Positions 45,534 to 57,509 of a stretch of DNA of 64,000 nt are shown one piece after another. The number at the start of each line of letters is the position of its first letter. Within the stretch, counting starts at the first letter, position 1. A program made the position numbers and the translations under genes. A model generated the notes under the pieces. That model was not told the DNA's origin. It searched no databases and saw only the letters and a program-made list of their open reading frames with translations. This DNA comes from Brevundimonas basaltis (GTDB lineage Bacteria > Pseudomonadota > Alphaproteobacteria > Caulobacterales > Caulobacteraceae), in NCBI RefSeq assembly GCF_014202075.1, contig NZ_JACHFZ010000007.1:32080-96079 (forward strand), written 5' to 3'.

Positions 45534-47033
45534 CTACGCCTTCGGCGCCTTCAGCTGGGCCTGCACCGCGTCGAAGGTCTCGGCGACCTCGCCGGTCGGG
45601 GCCTTGCCCATCAGGCTGACGACGACGATGGCCAGGAAGGAGAGGATGAAGCCGGGCACGATCTCGTAGATGACCGAGCCGAGCTTGGCGCCGTCGGCCA
45701 GCACCGGCGCATAGGTCCAGAACAGGACGGTGGCGGCGCCGACGATCATGCCGGCGAGGGCGCCGTTGCGGGTCATCCGCTTCCACGTCAGCGACAGGAT
45801 GACCAGCGGGCCGAAGGCGGCGCCGAAGCCGGCCCAGGCCTGCGACACGAGGTCGAGCACGCTGTTCTGCGGGTTCCAGGCGAGGACGCCCGCCGCCACG
45901 GCCACGGCCAGAACCGTGATCCGGCCGACCATCACCAGCTCCTTCTGGGGGGCGTCTTTACGGAGGAAGACCGCGTAGAAATCCTCGGTCAGGGAGGACG
46001 AAGACACCAGCAGCTGCGACGAGATGGTGCTCATGATCGCCGCGAGGATGGCCGCCAGCAGGAAGCCGGTGACCAGCGGGTTGAACAGTACGTCGGACAG
46101 CAGGATGAAGATGGTCTCGGGGTCGCTGACCTCCAGCCCGGTGCGGCTGGCGTAGGCGAGGCCGGCCAGACCGGTGCCCAGGGCGCCGATCAGGGTGACC
46201 AGCATCCAGCTCATGCCGATGTTGCGCATCATCGGCACGTCCCGGACCGAGCGCACGGCCATGAAGCGGACGATGATGTGGGGCTGGCCGAAATAGCCGA
46301 GGCCCCAGGCCATGGCCGAGACGACGCTGATGACCGTGGCGCCCTCGAACAGGTTGAGCAGGCCGGGATCGATGCTGCGGATGGCGCTCGCCGTCTCGGC
46401 CACGCCGCCGACCTGGGTCAGGGCCACGATCGGCACGAGTACGAGGGCGACGAACATGATGCAGCCCTGCACGAAGTCGGTCAGGCTGACCGCCATGAAA
46501 CCGCCCAGCAGGGTGTAGGCCATGACCACGCCGGCGGTGATCATCAGGCCCCAGCCGTAGTCGAGGCCGAAGGCGCTCTCGAACAGCTTGCCCCCCGCGA
46601 CCAGTCCGGACGAGGTGTAGAGGGTGAAGAAGATGACGATGACGACCGACGAGATGATGCGCAGAAGGCGGGTGCGGTCGAGGAAGCGCTTGTCGAAATA
46701 GTCGGGGATGGTCAGGGCGTCGCGCGCCAGCTGGGTGTGCAGTCTCAGCCGCGGGGCCACGATCAGGTAGTTGGCCAGCGCCCCGATGAACAGGCCGATG
46801 GCGATCCACGCCGACGACAGGCCGCTGAGGTACATGGCCCCGGGCAGGCCGAGCAGCATCCAGCCGCTCATGTCCGAGGCCCCCGCTGACAGCGAGGCCA
46901 CGGCCGGCCCCAGCCTGCGCCCGCCGAGGATGTAGCCGGACACGTCGCTGGTCGACTCGCGATAGGCGTAGAGCCCGATGCCCAGCATCACGACGAAGTA
47001 GAGGCCGAGAGAGATGAATGCGCCGATTTCCAT
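45534..47033 (-). CDS. putP: Sodium/proline symporter (SSS family)
   Basis: A 499-residue transporter with about 13 helices. PutP features are SDVSGYILGGRRLGPAVASLSAGASDMSGWMLLGLPGAMYLSGLS with sodium-site serines, LTIPDYFDKRF, TLYTSSGLVAGGKLFES, GYFGQPHIIVRFMAVRS and ILAAIMSTISSQLLVSSSSLTEDFY. It takes up proline with sodium, for nutrition or osmoprotection. No proline dehydrogenase gene is adjacent. A small hypothetical gene follows in the same operon. Confidence 0.94.
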   Translation of the reverse strand: MEIGAFISLGLYFVVMLGIGLYAYRESTSDVSGYILGGRRLGPAVASLSAGASDMSGWMLLGLPGAMYLSGLSSAWIAIGLFIGALANYLIVAPRLRLHTQLARDALTIPDYFDKRFLDRTRLLRIISSVVIVIFFTLYTSSGLVAGGKLFESAFGLDYGWGLMITAGVVMAYTLLGGFMAVSLTDFVQGCIMFVALVLVPIVALTQVGGVAETASAIRSIDPGLLNLFEGATVISVVSAMAWGLGYFGQPHIIVRFMAVRSVRDVPMMRNIGMSWMLVTLIGALGTGLAGLAYASRTGLEVSDPETIFILLSDVLFNPLVTGFLLAAILAAIMSTISSQLLVSSSSLTEDFYAVFLRKDAPQKELVMVGRITVLAVAVAAGVLAWNPQNSVLDLVSQAWAGFGAAFGPLVILSLTWKRMTRNGALAGMIVGAATVLFWTYAPVLADGAKLGSVIYEIVPGFILSFLAIVVVSLMGKAPTGEVAETFDAVQAQLKAPKA

Positions 47034-47081
47034 GACGCAGGCGTAGCAGCGTTGCGCCGACGGGGTCCACCCCCGGGGGGA

Positions 47082-48209
47082 TCAGGGGAAGGTCACCACC
47101 GTGCGCACCGCTCGGCCCTCGGCCAGATCGTCGAAGGCCGCGTTGATCCGCTCCAGCGGGATGGTCCCGCTCAGCAGCCGGTCGACCGGCAGCCGCCCCT
47201 CGCGGAACAGGGCCACGTAGCGGGGAATGTCGCGCGAGGGCACGCACGTGCCGATGTACGACCCCTTCAGCGTCCGCTCCTCGGCCACCAGCCGCACCAC
47301 GTTGACCGCCAGGGCGGCCTCGGGCGGGGGGAGCCCGGCGGTCACCGTGGTCCCGCCCCGCCGGGTCATCTTCCACGCCGCCTCCAGCGCCCGCACGCTG
47401 CCGGCCATCTCGAACACGAAATCGGCCCCGCCCCCGGTCAGGGCCCGCACCTGGTCCACCGCGTCGGCGTCGCTGGCGTTGACGGTTCTGACCGGCCCAA
47501 GGCTCCGCGCCAGCGCCAGCTTGTCCTCGCTCAGGTCCACGGCCACCACCGGCGACGCCCCGCTGGCCAGCGCCCCCAGCACCGATGACAGCCCCACTCC
47601 GCCCAGCCCGACCACGGCTGCCGACTGTCCCGCGCGCACCTTCGCCGTATTGACCACGGCCCCGACCCCGGTCAGCACCGCGCAGCCGAACAGGGCGGCA
47701 TGTTCGAACGGCAGGTCGGCGTCGACCTTGATCAGCGAGCGGCGGGACACCACCGCATGGCTGGCGAAGGCCGAACAGCCGAGGTGATGATGCAGATCGC
47801 CCGCCTCGCTGTGCAGGCGCACGCCCCCGCCCAACAGCTCACCTCGCACGTTGGCCGCCGCGCCCGGCTCGCACAGGGCCGGCCGCCCGCTGGCGCAGGG
47901 ATCGCAATGGCCGCAACTCGGCATGAAGACCATGACCACGTGATCGCCGACCGCGAGATCGCCGACGCCCGGCCCCAGCGCCTCGACCACCCCCGCCGCC
48001 TCGTGGCCCAGCGTCATCGGCATCGGCCGCGGCCGGTCGCCGTTGACTACGCTGAGATCCGAATGACACAGGCCCGCCGCCCTGACGGCGACCAGAACCT
48101 CGTCGCGACCCGGCGGGTCCAGCGTCACGGTCTCGATCGCCAACGGCCGGCTGTCGGCATAGGGGCGAGGGGCGCCCACGGCTCTGAGGACGGCGGCGGT
48201 GGTCTGCAT
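47082..48209 (-). CDS. Zinc-dependent alcohol dehydrogenase, class III-like
   Basis: A 375-residue medium-chain dehydrogenase. Catalytic zinc ligands are in AAGLCHSDLSVVNGD and LGHEAAGVVEALG; the structural zinc site reads [31 protein letters not shown] binds NAD. The segment LGCSAFASHAVVSRRSLIKVDADLPFEHAALFGCAVLTGVGAV is typical of the FrmA/AdhC-like branch, but whether it acts on S-hydroxymethylglutathione or simple alcohols is open. ATG 48209 is used rather than an upstream in-frame codon without similarity. Confidence 0.92.
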   Translation of the reverse strand: MQTTAAVLRAVGAPRPYADSRPLAIETVTLDPPGRDEVLVAVRAAGLCHSDLSVVNGDRPRPMPMTLGHEAAGVVEALGPGVGDLAVGDHVVMVFMPSCGHCDPCASGRPALCEPGAAANVRGELLGGGVRLHSEAGDLHHHLGCSAFASHAVVSRRSLIKVDADLPFEHAALFGCAVLTGVGAVVNTAKVRAGQSAAVVGLGGVGLSSVLGALASGASPVVAVDLSEDKLALARSLGPVRTVNASDADAVDQVRALTGGGADFVFEMAGSVRALEAAWKMTRRGGTTVTAGLPPPEAALAVNVVRLVAEERTLKGSYIGTCVPSRDIPRYVALFREGRLPVDRLLSGTIPLERINAAFDDLAEGRAVRTVVTFP

Positions 48210-48285
48210 GGTGGGAACGCTAGGCGCTTGACGCCGGGTCCGCCAAGCCCAAGGCTCGGCGTCGACAACAATGGGGAGAACGTGC

Positions 48286-48723
48286 GTGACCGGCACCATC
48301 GAGCGGACCAAGCGCAGCGACTATCGCCGCTTCCAGGCCATCTCCACGCGCTGGATGGACAATGACGTCTACGGCCACGTCAACAATGTCGTCTACTACT
48401 CGTGGTTCGACACGGCCGTGAACCGGCTGCTGGTCGTCAACGGCCTGCTCGACATTCACCAGGGCCAGGTGATCGGCCTGGTCGCCGAGACCGGCTGCCG
48501 CTACTTCGCGCCGACGGCCTTCCCGGACGAGATCCAGGCCGGCGTGCGGGTGGCTCACGTCGGCACCTCCTCGGTCCGCTACGAGATCGGCCTGTTCCGC
48601 AACAACGAGGAGGAGGCGGCCGCGGTCGGCCATTTCGTCCACGTCTACGTCGACCGCGAGACCAAGCGACCCGTCCCGGTCGACGACAAGATGCGGGGCT
48701 TTCTGGAGAGCCTGAAGACCTAG
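48286..48723 (+). CDS. Hotdog-fold acyl-CoA thioesterase
   Basis: A 145-residue 4-hydroxybenzoyl-CoA thioesterase-type protein: [31 protein letters not shown] carries the catalytic aspartate and HVNN of this group, followed by [35 protein letters not shown]. It probably hydrolyses an acyl-CoA in the cytoplasm. The GTG at 48286 has GGGAGAA at ribosome-binding distance; an ATG five codons upstream is the alternative. It is divergent from the dehydrogenase gene. Confidence 0.88.
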   Translation: MTGTIERTKRSDYRRFQAISTRWMDNDVYGHVNNVVYYSWFDTAVNRLLVVNGLLDIHQGQVIGLVAETGCRYFAPTAFPDEIQAGVRVAHVGTSSVRYEIGLFRNNEEEAAAVGHFVHVYVDRETKRPVPVDDKMRGFLESLKT

Positions 48724-48724
48724 G

Positions 48725-48925
48725 TCAGTCGTCCAGTCGACCCATCAGCGCCAGCGCGCCGACAGCGGTCAGCACGCCCAGCGCGAAGGCCCCGACGATG
48801 GCGCCGGTGGCGACGGCGGCGGGCACGGTGACCGGGCGGGCCTCGTACCATTCGACGATGTCGGCCTCGTCGAGGTCCTCGTCGGTGTAGAGGTCGGCGT
48901 CGTAGATGGCGTCTTCGGCGGTCAT
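48725..48925 (-). CDS. Small single-helix membrane protein
   Basis: A 66-residue protein. The first 30 residues are acidic (MTAEDAIYDADLYTDEDLDEADIVEWYEAR) and the rest is one membrane helix (AAVATGAIVGAFALGVLTAVGALALMG) with a short RLDD end. The family is unknown. It converges on the thioesterase gene with one base between stops. The ATG at 48925 is the first with a coherent product; the open frame continues upstream without similarity. Confidence 0.6.
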   Translation of the reverse strand: MTAEDAIYDADLYTDEDLDEADIVEWYEARPVTVPAAVATGAIVGAFALGVLTAVGALALMGRLDD

Positions 48926-49094
48926 GGCGCGGCTCCGTCGGGTCCCTCGGGAAATGCCTCGCCAGCCTCGCGGTTCCTGCCCGTGACAGCCGCTCCGCCA
49001 TCGGCTAGACGGCCCGCCGACGAACCGCGACCGCGCCCGCGCTAAGCAGCGAGCCGCCGCGCGGCGAGCGATAGCGCCTACAGCAGAGATCCTC

Positions 49095-49868
49095 ATGGCC
49101 GGCCATTCCAAGTTCAAGAACATCATGCACCGCAAGGGCCGCGCCGACGCGCAGCGGTCCAAGCTGTTCTCCAAGCTGTCGCGGGACATCACCGTGGCCG
49201 CCAAGTCGGGCCTGCCGGACCCGGCCATGAATCCCCGCCTGCGTCTGGCGGTGAACAACGCCAAGGCCGAGAGCCTGCCCAAGGACGTCATCCAGCGGGC
49301 CATCAACAAGGCCTCCAGCGGCGACGCCGACACCATGGAGGAAATCCGCTACGAGGGCCGCGGCCCGGGCGGGGTCGGCATCATCGTCGAGGCCCTGACC
49401 GACAACCGCAACCGGGCCGGCTCCAACATCCGCGCCGCCTTCACCAAGAACGGCGGGGCCCTGGGCGAGATCAACTCGGTCGCCTTCATGTGGGACCGCG
49501 TCGGTCAGATCGTCTATCCGGCCGAGGCGGGCAGCGAGGACGCGGTGATGGAGGCCGCCATCGAGGCAGGCGCCGACGACGTCGAGAGCGATCTGGTCAA
49601 GCCGGACATCTACGAGGACGCCCCCGGCCACACCATCTGGACGAAGTTCGAGGATCTCAACGAGGTGGCCGAGGCCATGTCGAAAATCCTCGGCGATCCG
49701 AAATCGACGGCCATCGTCTGGAAGCCCCAGTCCGAAGTTCAGGTCACCGGCGAGGCGGTCGGCACGCTGATGAAGCTGCTCGACGCCCTCGACGCCGAGG
49801 ACGACGTGCAGAACGTCTATTCGAACGAGGACATCTCCGACGAAGACCTGGCGAAATACGCGGGCTGA
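49095..49868 (+). CDS. yebC: YebC/TACO1 family translation or transcription factor
   Basis: A 257-residue protein beginning [21 protein letters not shown], with [63 protein letters not shown] and the third domain to the end. YebC proteins were first seen as DNA-binding regulators of ruv genes, and more recent work assigns a role in relieving ribosome stalling. It precedes the ruv cluster here, as in many Proteobacteria, although two MgtC genes and a cupin gene lie between. Confidence 0.95.
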   Translation: MAGHSKFKNIMHRKGRADAQRSKLFSKLSRDITVAAKSGLPDPAMNPRLRLAVNNAKAESLPKDVIQRAINKASSGDADTMEEIRYEGRGPGGVGIIVEALTDNRNRAGSNIRAAFTKNGGALGEINSVAFMWDRVGQIVYPAEAGSEDAVMEAAIEAGADDVESDLVKPDIYEDAPGHTIWTKFEDLNEVAEAMSKILGDPKSTAIVWKPQSEVQVTGEAVGTLMKLLDALDAEDDVQNVYSNEDISDEDLAKYAG

Positions 49869-49940
49869 CGGTCGTCAGCCCGGGCTGAGCAGGGCGGGCG
49901 CCGGCCGGAACCCCCGCGACCGGCCCGCCGTTGGCTCGGC

Positions 49941-50639
49941 ATGGACCTGAGCGACCTGCCCGATTTCGTCCTGCCGCTGCTCGCCGCCGTCGCCGCCGGT
50001 GGCCTGATCGGGTTCGAACGCGAATGGCGAGGCCGGTCGGCGGGCTTCCGCACACACATCCTGGTCTGCCTGGCCTCGGCCCTGTTGATGGAGGCGGCCG
50101 TATCGCAGGGAGCCTGGCGGTTCGACATCCTGCCGGGAACCCGGATCGTCAGCGATCCGACCCGCATGGCCCACGGGATCCTGACCGGCATCGGCTTTCT
50201 GTGCGCGGGCGTCATCTTCCGCGCGGGCTTCTCGATCCACGGCCTGACCACGGCCGCCTCGCTGTGGATCACCGCAGCCCTGGGCTTGCTGTTCGGCGCC
50301 GGCCTGTTCTGGCTCGGGGTGAGCGGAACGGTGCTGACCGTCGTCATCCTGGCGGTTCTCAGGCTGGTCAGCGCCCGCTTTCCCCAGCATCTCCGTATCG
50401 ACGCCGAGGTGGCGTGGCGACGCGAGGACCCGTCCGCCGAGGCGGCGGTCGAGGCGGCCTTCGCGGGCGTAGGCAATCGCGCCGCCGGCGGGCGCCACGA
50501 GCTGATCGAAGGCGGCGAGACCGTCCGCCGACTGTTCCGGCTCAAGGCGATGGGAGAGGAGCCGCTCAAGGCGCTGGCGGCCCGGCTGCGCGCCATCGAG
50601 GGCGTGACCGCCTACCGCCTCGACCCTCGCGACGACTGA
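49941..50639 (+). CDS. MgtC/SapB family membrane protein, first copy
   Basis: A 232-residue protein. [50 protein letters not shown] and [46 protein letters not shown] are diagnostic of the MgtC/SapB hydrophobic domain (about 5 helices), and a small soluble C-terminal domain follows. MgtC proteins influence magnesium limitation and ATP synthase; the exact role here is unknown. A close paralogue is at 51184. The start is ATG 49941. Confidence 0.9.
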   Translation: MDLSDLPDFVLPLLAAVAAGGLIGFEREWRGRSAGFRTHILVCLASALLMEAAVSQGAWRFDILPGTRIVSDPTRMAHGILTGIGFLCAGVIFRAGFSIHGLTTAASLWITAALGLLFGAGLFWLGVSGTVLTVVILAVLRLVSARFPQHLRIDAEVAWRREDPSAEAAVEAAFAGVGNRAAGGRHELIEGGETVRRLFRLKAMGEEPLKALAARLRAIEGVTAYRLDPRDD

Positions 50640-50719
50640 GGCCCCGGCGCCGCGTCGCCTTGCCCCGCCGCCGCCGGGACCCATATCCACCCCGTCTCCC
50701 CAATGCTGAAAGGACCGTC

Positions 50720-51115
50720 ATGCAAGGTTTCGTCGCCGATATCGAGAAGCTCACCGTCGAGAACACCGACTTCCGGCGCGTGCTCTACACCGGCAAATAT
50801 CTGCAGCTGGTGCTGATGACCCTGCAGCCCGGCGAGGAGATCGGCGCCGAGGTCCACGAGGACCACGACCAGTTCTTCCGCGTCGAAAGCGGCTCGGGCG
50901 AGGTGCGGATCGACGGCAAGGCCACGCCGATCAAGGACGACGACGCCGTCATCGTCCCGGCCGGGGCCCGGCACAATGTCGTCAACACCGGCGACAAGCC
51001 CCTGGCGCTCTACACCCTCTACGGCCCGCCCGAGCACCGCGAGGGCGTGGTCCACAAGACCAAGGCCGAGGCCGACGCCGCCGACGAACATTTCGACGGC
51101 AAGACCACCGAATAG
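50720..51115 (+). CDS. Cupin-domain protein
   Basis: A 131-residue single-cupin protein: GEEIGAEVHEDHDQFFRVESGSGEVRIDG gives the first metal-binding motif (histidines and glutamate) and PAGARHNVVNTGDKPLALYTLYGPPEHREGVVHKTK the second. Proteins of this pattern are widespread stress-induced small cupins with unknown substrate. The ATG at 50720 follows GAAAGGACC. It lies between the two MgtC genes, in the same direction. Confidence 0.85.
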   Translation: MQGFVADIEKLTVENTDFRRVLYTGKYLQLVLMTLQPGEEIGAEVHEDHDQFFRVESGSGEVRIDGKATPIKDDDAVIVPAGARHNVVNTGDKPLALYTLYGPPEHREGVVHKTKAEADAADEHFDGKTTE

Positions 51116-51183
51116 TTCGCCATTCTTGATCGCGTCGCCCTGACCGGCCTAGGCTGAAGATTCGTCAGTCGCCGGAGCAAACG

Positions 51184-51876
51184 ATGGATCTGGATTGGGC
51201 GCTCATCTGGCCGGTGCTGGCGGCCATGACCGCGGGCGGCCTGATCGGGGTCGAGCGGACCTGGCACGGTCATCCGGCCGGGTTCCGCACCCATATTCTG
51301 GTCTGTCTGACCTCCTGCCTGCTGATGCTGGCGGCGATGCACCAGTCCACCTGGGCCTTCACGGCCCTGGCCGACCAGACCGTGGTGATCGATCCGACGC
51401 GGATGTCTCACGGCCTGCTGACCGGCATCGGCTTCCTCTGCGCCGGCGTGATCTTCCGCGAGGGTTTCTCGGTCAAGGGCCTGACCACGGCCGCCTCGCT
51501 GTGGGTGACCTCGGCCATCGGCGTGCTGTTCGGCGTCGGCATGCTGAACCTGGCGCTGATCGGTTCGATCGCCACCCTCGGCGTGCTGGCGGTCCTGCGC
51601 TTGCTCGACGCCCGCCTGCCCCAGATCGGGGTCATGGACCTGCATCTGCGCTGGACCCGCGGGCGGGCGCCGGACGAGGCGGCCCTGCGCGCCCTGCTCG
51701 CGGACAGCGCCCTGAAGTGCGTCCAGATCGGCCATGTCCTCAGCCCCGACGGCCAGCTGCACGAGCATCACATCAAGGCCCGGGGACGGATGCCGCTCGA
51801 TATCGACCACCTCGTCCGCCAGCTGTCGGCCAACACCGGCCTGGCCGGGTTCTCGGTCCTGCCGCGCGACAACTGA
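51184..51876 (+). CDS. MgtC/SapB family membrane protein, second copy
   Basis: A 230-residue paralogue of the protein at 49941: [81 protein letters not shown], then a soluble C-terminal domain. The core is very similar between the copies, while the C-terminal domains have diverged, so the two probably answer different signals. It begins at ATG 51184 and lies 57 bases before ruvC. Confidence 0.9.
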   Translation: MDLDWALIWPVLAAMTAGGLIGVERTWHGHPAGFRTHILVCLTSCLLMLAAMHQSTWAFTALADQTVVIDPTRMSHGLLTGIGFLCAGVIFREGFSVKGLTTAASLWVTSAIGVLFGVGMLNLALIGSIATLGVLAVLRLLDARLPQIGVMDLHLRWTRGRAPDEAALRALLADSALKCVQIGHVLSPDGQLHEHHIKARGRMPLDIDHLVRQLSANTGLAGFSVLPRDN

Positions 51877-51933
51877 CGCGCGCCGCCCGGCGGTCATTGT
51901 TCGTCAACCTCGTTTGGGGCATGAAGGGAACGA

Positions 51934-52440
51934 ATGACGAACGCAGCGACTCGCATCCTCGGTCTCGACCCCGGCCTGCGCCGCACCGGCTGGGGCGTGG
52001 TGGCGGTCGAGGGTTCGCGCCTGCGCTGGATCGCCCACGGAGTCGTGGCGCCGCCCGAGACCGCCCCGTTCAGCCAGCGCCTGCTGTTCCTGCTCGAGGC
52101 GATCGGCGAGGTCTGCGCCGCCCATGCCTGCGACGAGGCCGCGATCGAGGAGGTCTTCGTCAACATGAACCCGGCCTCGACGCTCAAGCTCGGCCACGCC
52201 CGCGCCGCCGTCATGCTGGCCCCCGCCCGGCATGGGCTCGGCGTCGCCGAATATTCGCCCAACCTGATCAAGAAGGCGGTGGTCGGGGCGGGCCACGCCG
52301 ACAAGACCCAGATCGCCTTCATGGTCAAACGCCTGCTCCCCTCCGCCGGCGATGTGAAGGCCGACGCCGCCGACGCCCTCGCCGTCGCCATCACCCACGC
52401 CCAGCTGCGCAAGCGGGCGCTCCTCGCGGGGGCCGCATGA
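51934..52440 (+). CDS. ruvC: Holliday junction resolvase RuvC
   Basis: A 168-residue endonuclease with [16 protein letters not shown] (first catalytic aspartate), [21 protein letters not shown], and the late [13 protein letters not shown] with the last acidic residues. It cuts Holliday junctions moved by RuvAB. ATG 51934 is the start, and the stop overlaps the ruvA start as ATGA. Confidence 0.96.
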   Translation: MTNAATRILGLDPGLRRTGWGVVAVEGSRLRWIAHGVVAPPETAPFSQRLLFLLEAIGEVCAAHACDEAAIEEVFVNMNPASTLKLGHARAAVMLAPARHGLGVAEYSPNLIKKAVVGAGHADKTQIAFMVKRLLPSAGDVKADAADALAVAITHAQLRKRALLAGAA

Positions 52441-53054
52441 TCGGCCGGCTCAGAGGCGTGCTGGCCGAGGTCGAGGCGGATCACTGCCTGATCGACTGCG
52501 CCGGCGTCGGCTATGTCGTGGTCTGCGGCGCCCGCACCCTGCAGCGCCTCCCGGCTCCCGGCGACGAGGCGACCCTGCAGATCGAATCGACCTGGAACGC
52601 CGAAAGCGGCCCGCGCCTCTACGGCTTTCTGACCCGCGACGAGCGCCGCGCCTTCACCACCCTGACCGGCATCCAGGGCGTCGGCCCCAAGGCCGCCCTG
52701 TCGGTGCTCGACGTCCTGCCGCCCGGAGAACTCGCCGCCGCCGTCGCGCGGGAAGACAAGGCGGCCGTGGCCCGCGCCAACGGCGTCGGCCCCAAGCTGG
52801 CCCTGCGCATCGTCACCGAGCTCAAGGGCAAGCCGCTCGGCGACGTCTCCTTCACCCCCTCCGCGCCCGGGGTCCACGCCGAAACCGCCGCCCCGGTCCC
52901 CAGCGTCACCGGCGAGGCCGTCTCGGCCCTGCTCGGCCTCGGCGTCGCCGAGGTCAACGCCCGCCGCGCCGTCGACCAGGCCCTGATCCGGCTGGGCGAC
53001 GAGGCCGACCTGTCCGCCGTGATCCGCGCGGCCCTGCAGGAGCTGGGGCGGTGA
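52437..53054 (+). CDS. ruvA: Holliday junction DNA helicase subunit RuvA
   Basis: A 205-residue protein with [28 protein letters not shown] (OB fold), the helix-hairpin-helix segments [17 protein letters not shown] and [19 protein letters not shown], and the C-terminal domain III ([21 protein letters not shown]) that contacts RuvB. It overlaps ruvC by four bases and the following small lipoprotein gene by four (GTGA). Confidence 0.96.
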   Translation: MIGRLRGVLAEVEADHCLIDCAGVGYVVVCGARTLQRLPAPGDEATLQIESTWNAESGPRLYGFLTRDERRAFTTLTGIQGVGPKAALSVLDVLPPGELAAAVAREDKAAVARANGVGPKLALRIVTELKGKPLGDVSFTPSAPGVHAETAAPVPSVTGEAVSALLGLGVAEVNARRAVDQALIRLGDEADLSAVIRAALQELGR

Positions 53055-53385
53055 GGCGGGGTCTGGCCGCAGCGGGTATGGCGATGCTTTGCGGCGCACT
53101 CTCGGGATGCACGTCGGGAGTCGGACAGGTCCGGAATCAGACGGGTGAACCGATCTGGATCACGATGCATCTCTCCGGCGGCATGGTCGAGGAAGCCGGT
53201 CTGCTCCACGATGGCGATGCGATCGCAATCCGCCGCCTGATCGCGGATCTCGATCGGATCGAATATCGCGCGGGCGGAGTCGATTGCCGCATGGACCGCC
53301 AAGCCATCCAAGAGGCTCGGGAGGGTGGAGGGAGGCAGACGCGAACGGTGGTTCTGGAGCCGTGCAGGCGGGTAGCGGGTTCAGA

Positions 53386-53389
<4 letters not shown>
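53051..53389 (+). CDS. Small putative lipoprotein nested between ruvA and ruvB
   Basis: A 112-residue protein with a signal sequence and lipobox ([23 protein letters not shown]), so the mature protein would be lipid-anchored at the cysteine at residue 20. The rest contains [21 protein letters not shown] and two more cysteines (VDCRM, LEPCRR) that could pair. I do not recognise the family. The GTG start overlaps the ruvA stop and its stop overlaps the ruvB ATG, both by four bases, so it is translated with the recombination genes. Confidence 0.75.
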
Positions 53390-54420
<1,031 letters not shown>

Positions 54421-54472
54421 CCCTTCACGGGGCGGCCGAACCCCGTCATGCTCGCCCCCGAACGGAGGCGGC

Positions 54473-54853
54473 ATGGCGCGCAGGATCAGGGTCGAGCGGT
54501 TGATCGCGGTGCTCGGCGCCGCTGTGCTGATCCTCGGCGCCGTGATCCTGTGGTTGGCGACCCGCGCCGGGGGGCTGGGCGGCGGCGCGCCCTCGCCCGA
54601 AGAGCGCGCCGGAGCCCAGCTGCGCGACCATATCGGGCGGAGCGCGGTGGTCCGCTACACCGAACGGGGCCGCCGCCGGGCGGTGTGCGGCTATGTCTCG
54701 GCTGGCGAAGATCTGGTCGTCTTCATCTCCCGCCCCAACCGCATCCTGCTGGAGACCGATCCGCTGAAGGCCGAATTCGACGAGATGCTGCGCGACGTCT
54801 GCCCGGGTTTCCTGACCCGTGCGCCCAATTTCGGGACGGGGGGCCGCCCATGA
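54473..54853 (+). CDS. Hypothetical membrane-anchored protein before ybgC
   Basis: A 126-residue protein with one N-terminal membrane helix (LIAVLGAAVLILGAVILWLAT) and a soluble domain of about 90 residues (LRDHIGRSAVVRYTERGRRRAVCGYVSAG, VVFISRPNRILLETDPLKAEFDEML). I do not recognise the family. Its stop overlaps the ybgC start as ATGA, so it belongs to the Tol-Pal operon. Confidence 0.75.
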   Translation: MARRIRVERLIAVLGAAVLILGAVILWLATRAGGLGGGAPSPEERAGAQLRDHIGRSAVVRYTERGRRRAVCGYVSAGEDLVVFISRPNRILLETDPLKAEFDEMLRDVCPGFLTRAPNFGTGGRP

Positions 54854-55299
54854 CCGACCGCCCCACCGCCGGCCGCTTCGAAGCCCGCGAGCATCGCCTG
54901 CCGATCCGCGTCTATTACGAGGACACCGACTTCACCGGCCTGGTCTATCATGGCGCCTATGTCCGCTTTTTCGAGCGGGGCCGGTCCGACGCCCTGCGCC
55001 TGATGGGCGTCGGCCACGCCGAACTGCTCGACGGCGATCAGCCGATGGCCTTCGTCGTCTCGAGGTTGTCGCTGACCTTCCTCAAGCCGGCCCGGATCGA
55101 CGAGGAACTGGTCGTGCGCACCCGCTACACCGCCATCAAGGGCCCGCGCCTGCTGATCTCCCAGACCATCACGCGTGGCGCGGAGGCGTTGTGCGCGGCC
55201 GAGGTTGAGGTCGTCTCGATCCACCTGGACGGCCGTCCGCGCCGCCCGACCCGGCTCCTCGTCGACAAGGTCCGTCCATGGCTCACGGGCGAACCCTGA
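54850..55299 (+). CDS. ybgC: Tol-Pal associated acyl-CoA thioesterase
   Basis: A 149-residue hotdog thioesterase: RVYYEDTDFTGLVYHGAYVRFFERGRSDALR carries the catalytic aspartate and the YbgC signature, then VVSRLSLTFLKPARIDEELVV. YbgC hydrolyses acyl-CoA or acyl-ACP and is linked to the Tol-Pal system in most Gram-negative bacteria. ATG 54850 overlaps the preceding stop. A 129-base gap, likely with a promoter, separates it from tolQ. Confidence 0.94.
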   Translation: MTDRPTAGRFEAREHRLPIRVYYEDTDFTGLVYHGAYVRFFERGRSDALRLMGVGHAELLDGDQPMAFVVSRLSLTFLKPARIDEELVVRTRYTAIKGPRLLISQTITRGAEALCAAEVEVVSIHLDGRPRRPTRLLVDKVRPWLTGEP

Positions 55300-55428
55300 C
55301 CACATCGCGAACCTGTCACGTGCAGTAAGGTGACGGTTGGGCCAGACCTCGTTAGACCCGCCTGAATCGCCACACATCCGCCACGCCCGTCCGGTGCACA
55401 GGACACACGGACGAAAGAGGACGACCGA

Positions 55429-56175
<747 letters not shown>

Positions 56176-56177
56176 GC

Positions 56178-56642
<465 letters not shown>

Positions 56643-56647
56643 CCGCC

Positions 56648-57442
56648 TTGGAGCGTCCCGGTTCGGCCCTGATCGGATCCGTCGTCGTTCACCTCGTGGT
56701 GATCGGCGGCGTGGTGCTGGCCCTGAGCCTGAGCCCCGACGACCGCGCGCCCCCGCCGCTGGTCAACTCGGTGCCGGTGTCGATCATCTCGGAAATGGTC
56801 GTCCCGGCCGGCCCGGCGGACGCCCCCTCCGACGAACCGGCGGCCGACTCGCCGGCCGAGGTCGCCGAGCCGCCGCCGCCCGAGCCCGCGCCGCCCCAAC
56901 CCCCGCCGCCCCAACCGGCGCCGCCGCCGCCGCGGCCCGCCCCGACCTCCACGCCGCGTCCGCCGGAAAAGACCACGCCGCCGCGCCCGACGCCGCCGCG
57001 TCCCACGCCGCCCCGGCCCAATCCGCCGACGCCCCCGCGCGAGGAGGGGCTGAATCTGTCGGAGCTGGCGAAACGCCCGAACGCCCCTCCGTCGGCGCCA
57101 CGACCGCCCAGCGGCGAGCGCGGTGCGGGCACGGCCGGGCGCGCCACCGGCCCGCAAATCCAGAATATCGCCGGTCAGATCCAGGATCGCTGGGATTTCC
57201 AGTGCGACATCCCCGGCGCGGGCGACCTCATCGTCCCGGTGCGGATCACCGTCGGCGCGAACGGCCGCATCACCGACGGCCCGAACTTCCTGGATCAGGG
57301 CAGCGGCCCGGCCTGGCGAAGCGCCGTGGACACCATGCGGCGCGCCATCGCGGCGGCCCAGCCGCTGCGCGTCCCCGAGGGGTGGACGGAGCAGGCGATA
57401 ACCCTCAGGTTCCGGGCGGACCTGGTATGCGCAAATCAGTAG
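56648..57442 (+). CDS. tolA: TolA-like energy transducer with proline-rich linker
   Basis: A 264-residue protein with one N-terminal helix (ALIGSVVVHLVVIGGVVLALSLS), a long proline-rich linker (about residues 65-135), and a C-terminal TonB/TolA-like domain (IQDRWDFQCDIPGAGDLIVPVRITVGANGRI). In classical TolA the middle domain is a long alanine/lysine-rich helix; here it is proline-rich as in TonB. The TTG start at 56648 has GAGGGGGG at ribosome-binding distance. It sits between tolR and tolB. Confidence 0.92.
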   Translation: MERPGSALIGSVVVHLVVIGGVVLALSLSPDDRAPPPLVNSVPVSIISEMVVPAGPADAPSDEPAADSPAEVAEPPPPEPAPPQPPPPQPAPPPPRPAPTSTPRPPEKTTPPRPTPPRPTPPRPNPPTPPREEGLNLSELAKRPNAPPSAPRPPSGERGAGTAGRATGPQIQNIAGQIQDRWDFQCDIPGAGDLIVPVRITVGANGRITDGPNFLDQGSGPAWRSAVDTMRRAIAAAQPLRVPEGWTEQAITLRFRADLVCANQ

Positions 57443-57509
57443 CCGTCAGGGCGCGCGGGCCTGAAAGTCGCCGCATTGTCCCGACTCTCTGTGACGCTCT
57501 GATCTATCA

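Noticed and set aside
51890..51933. Possible LexA box before ruvC (GTTCGTCAACCTCGTT)
   Set aside because: The spacing between half-sites is 8, not 7, and the second half lacks the final C, so it does not match the alphaproteobacterial consensus.
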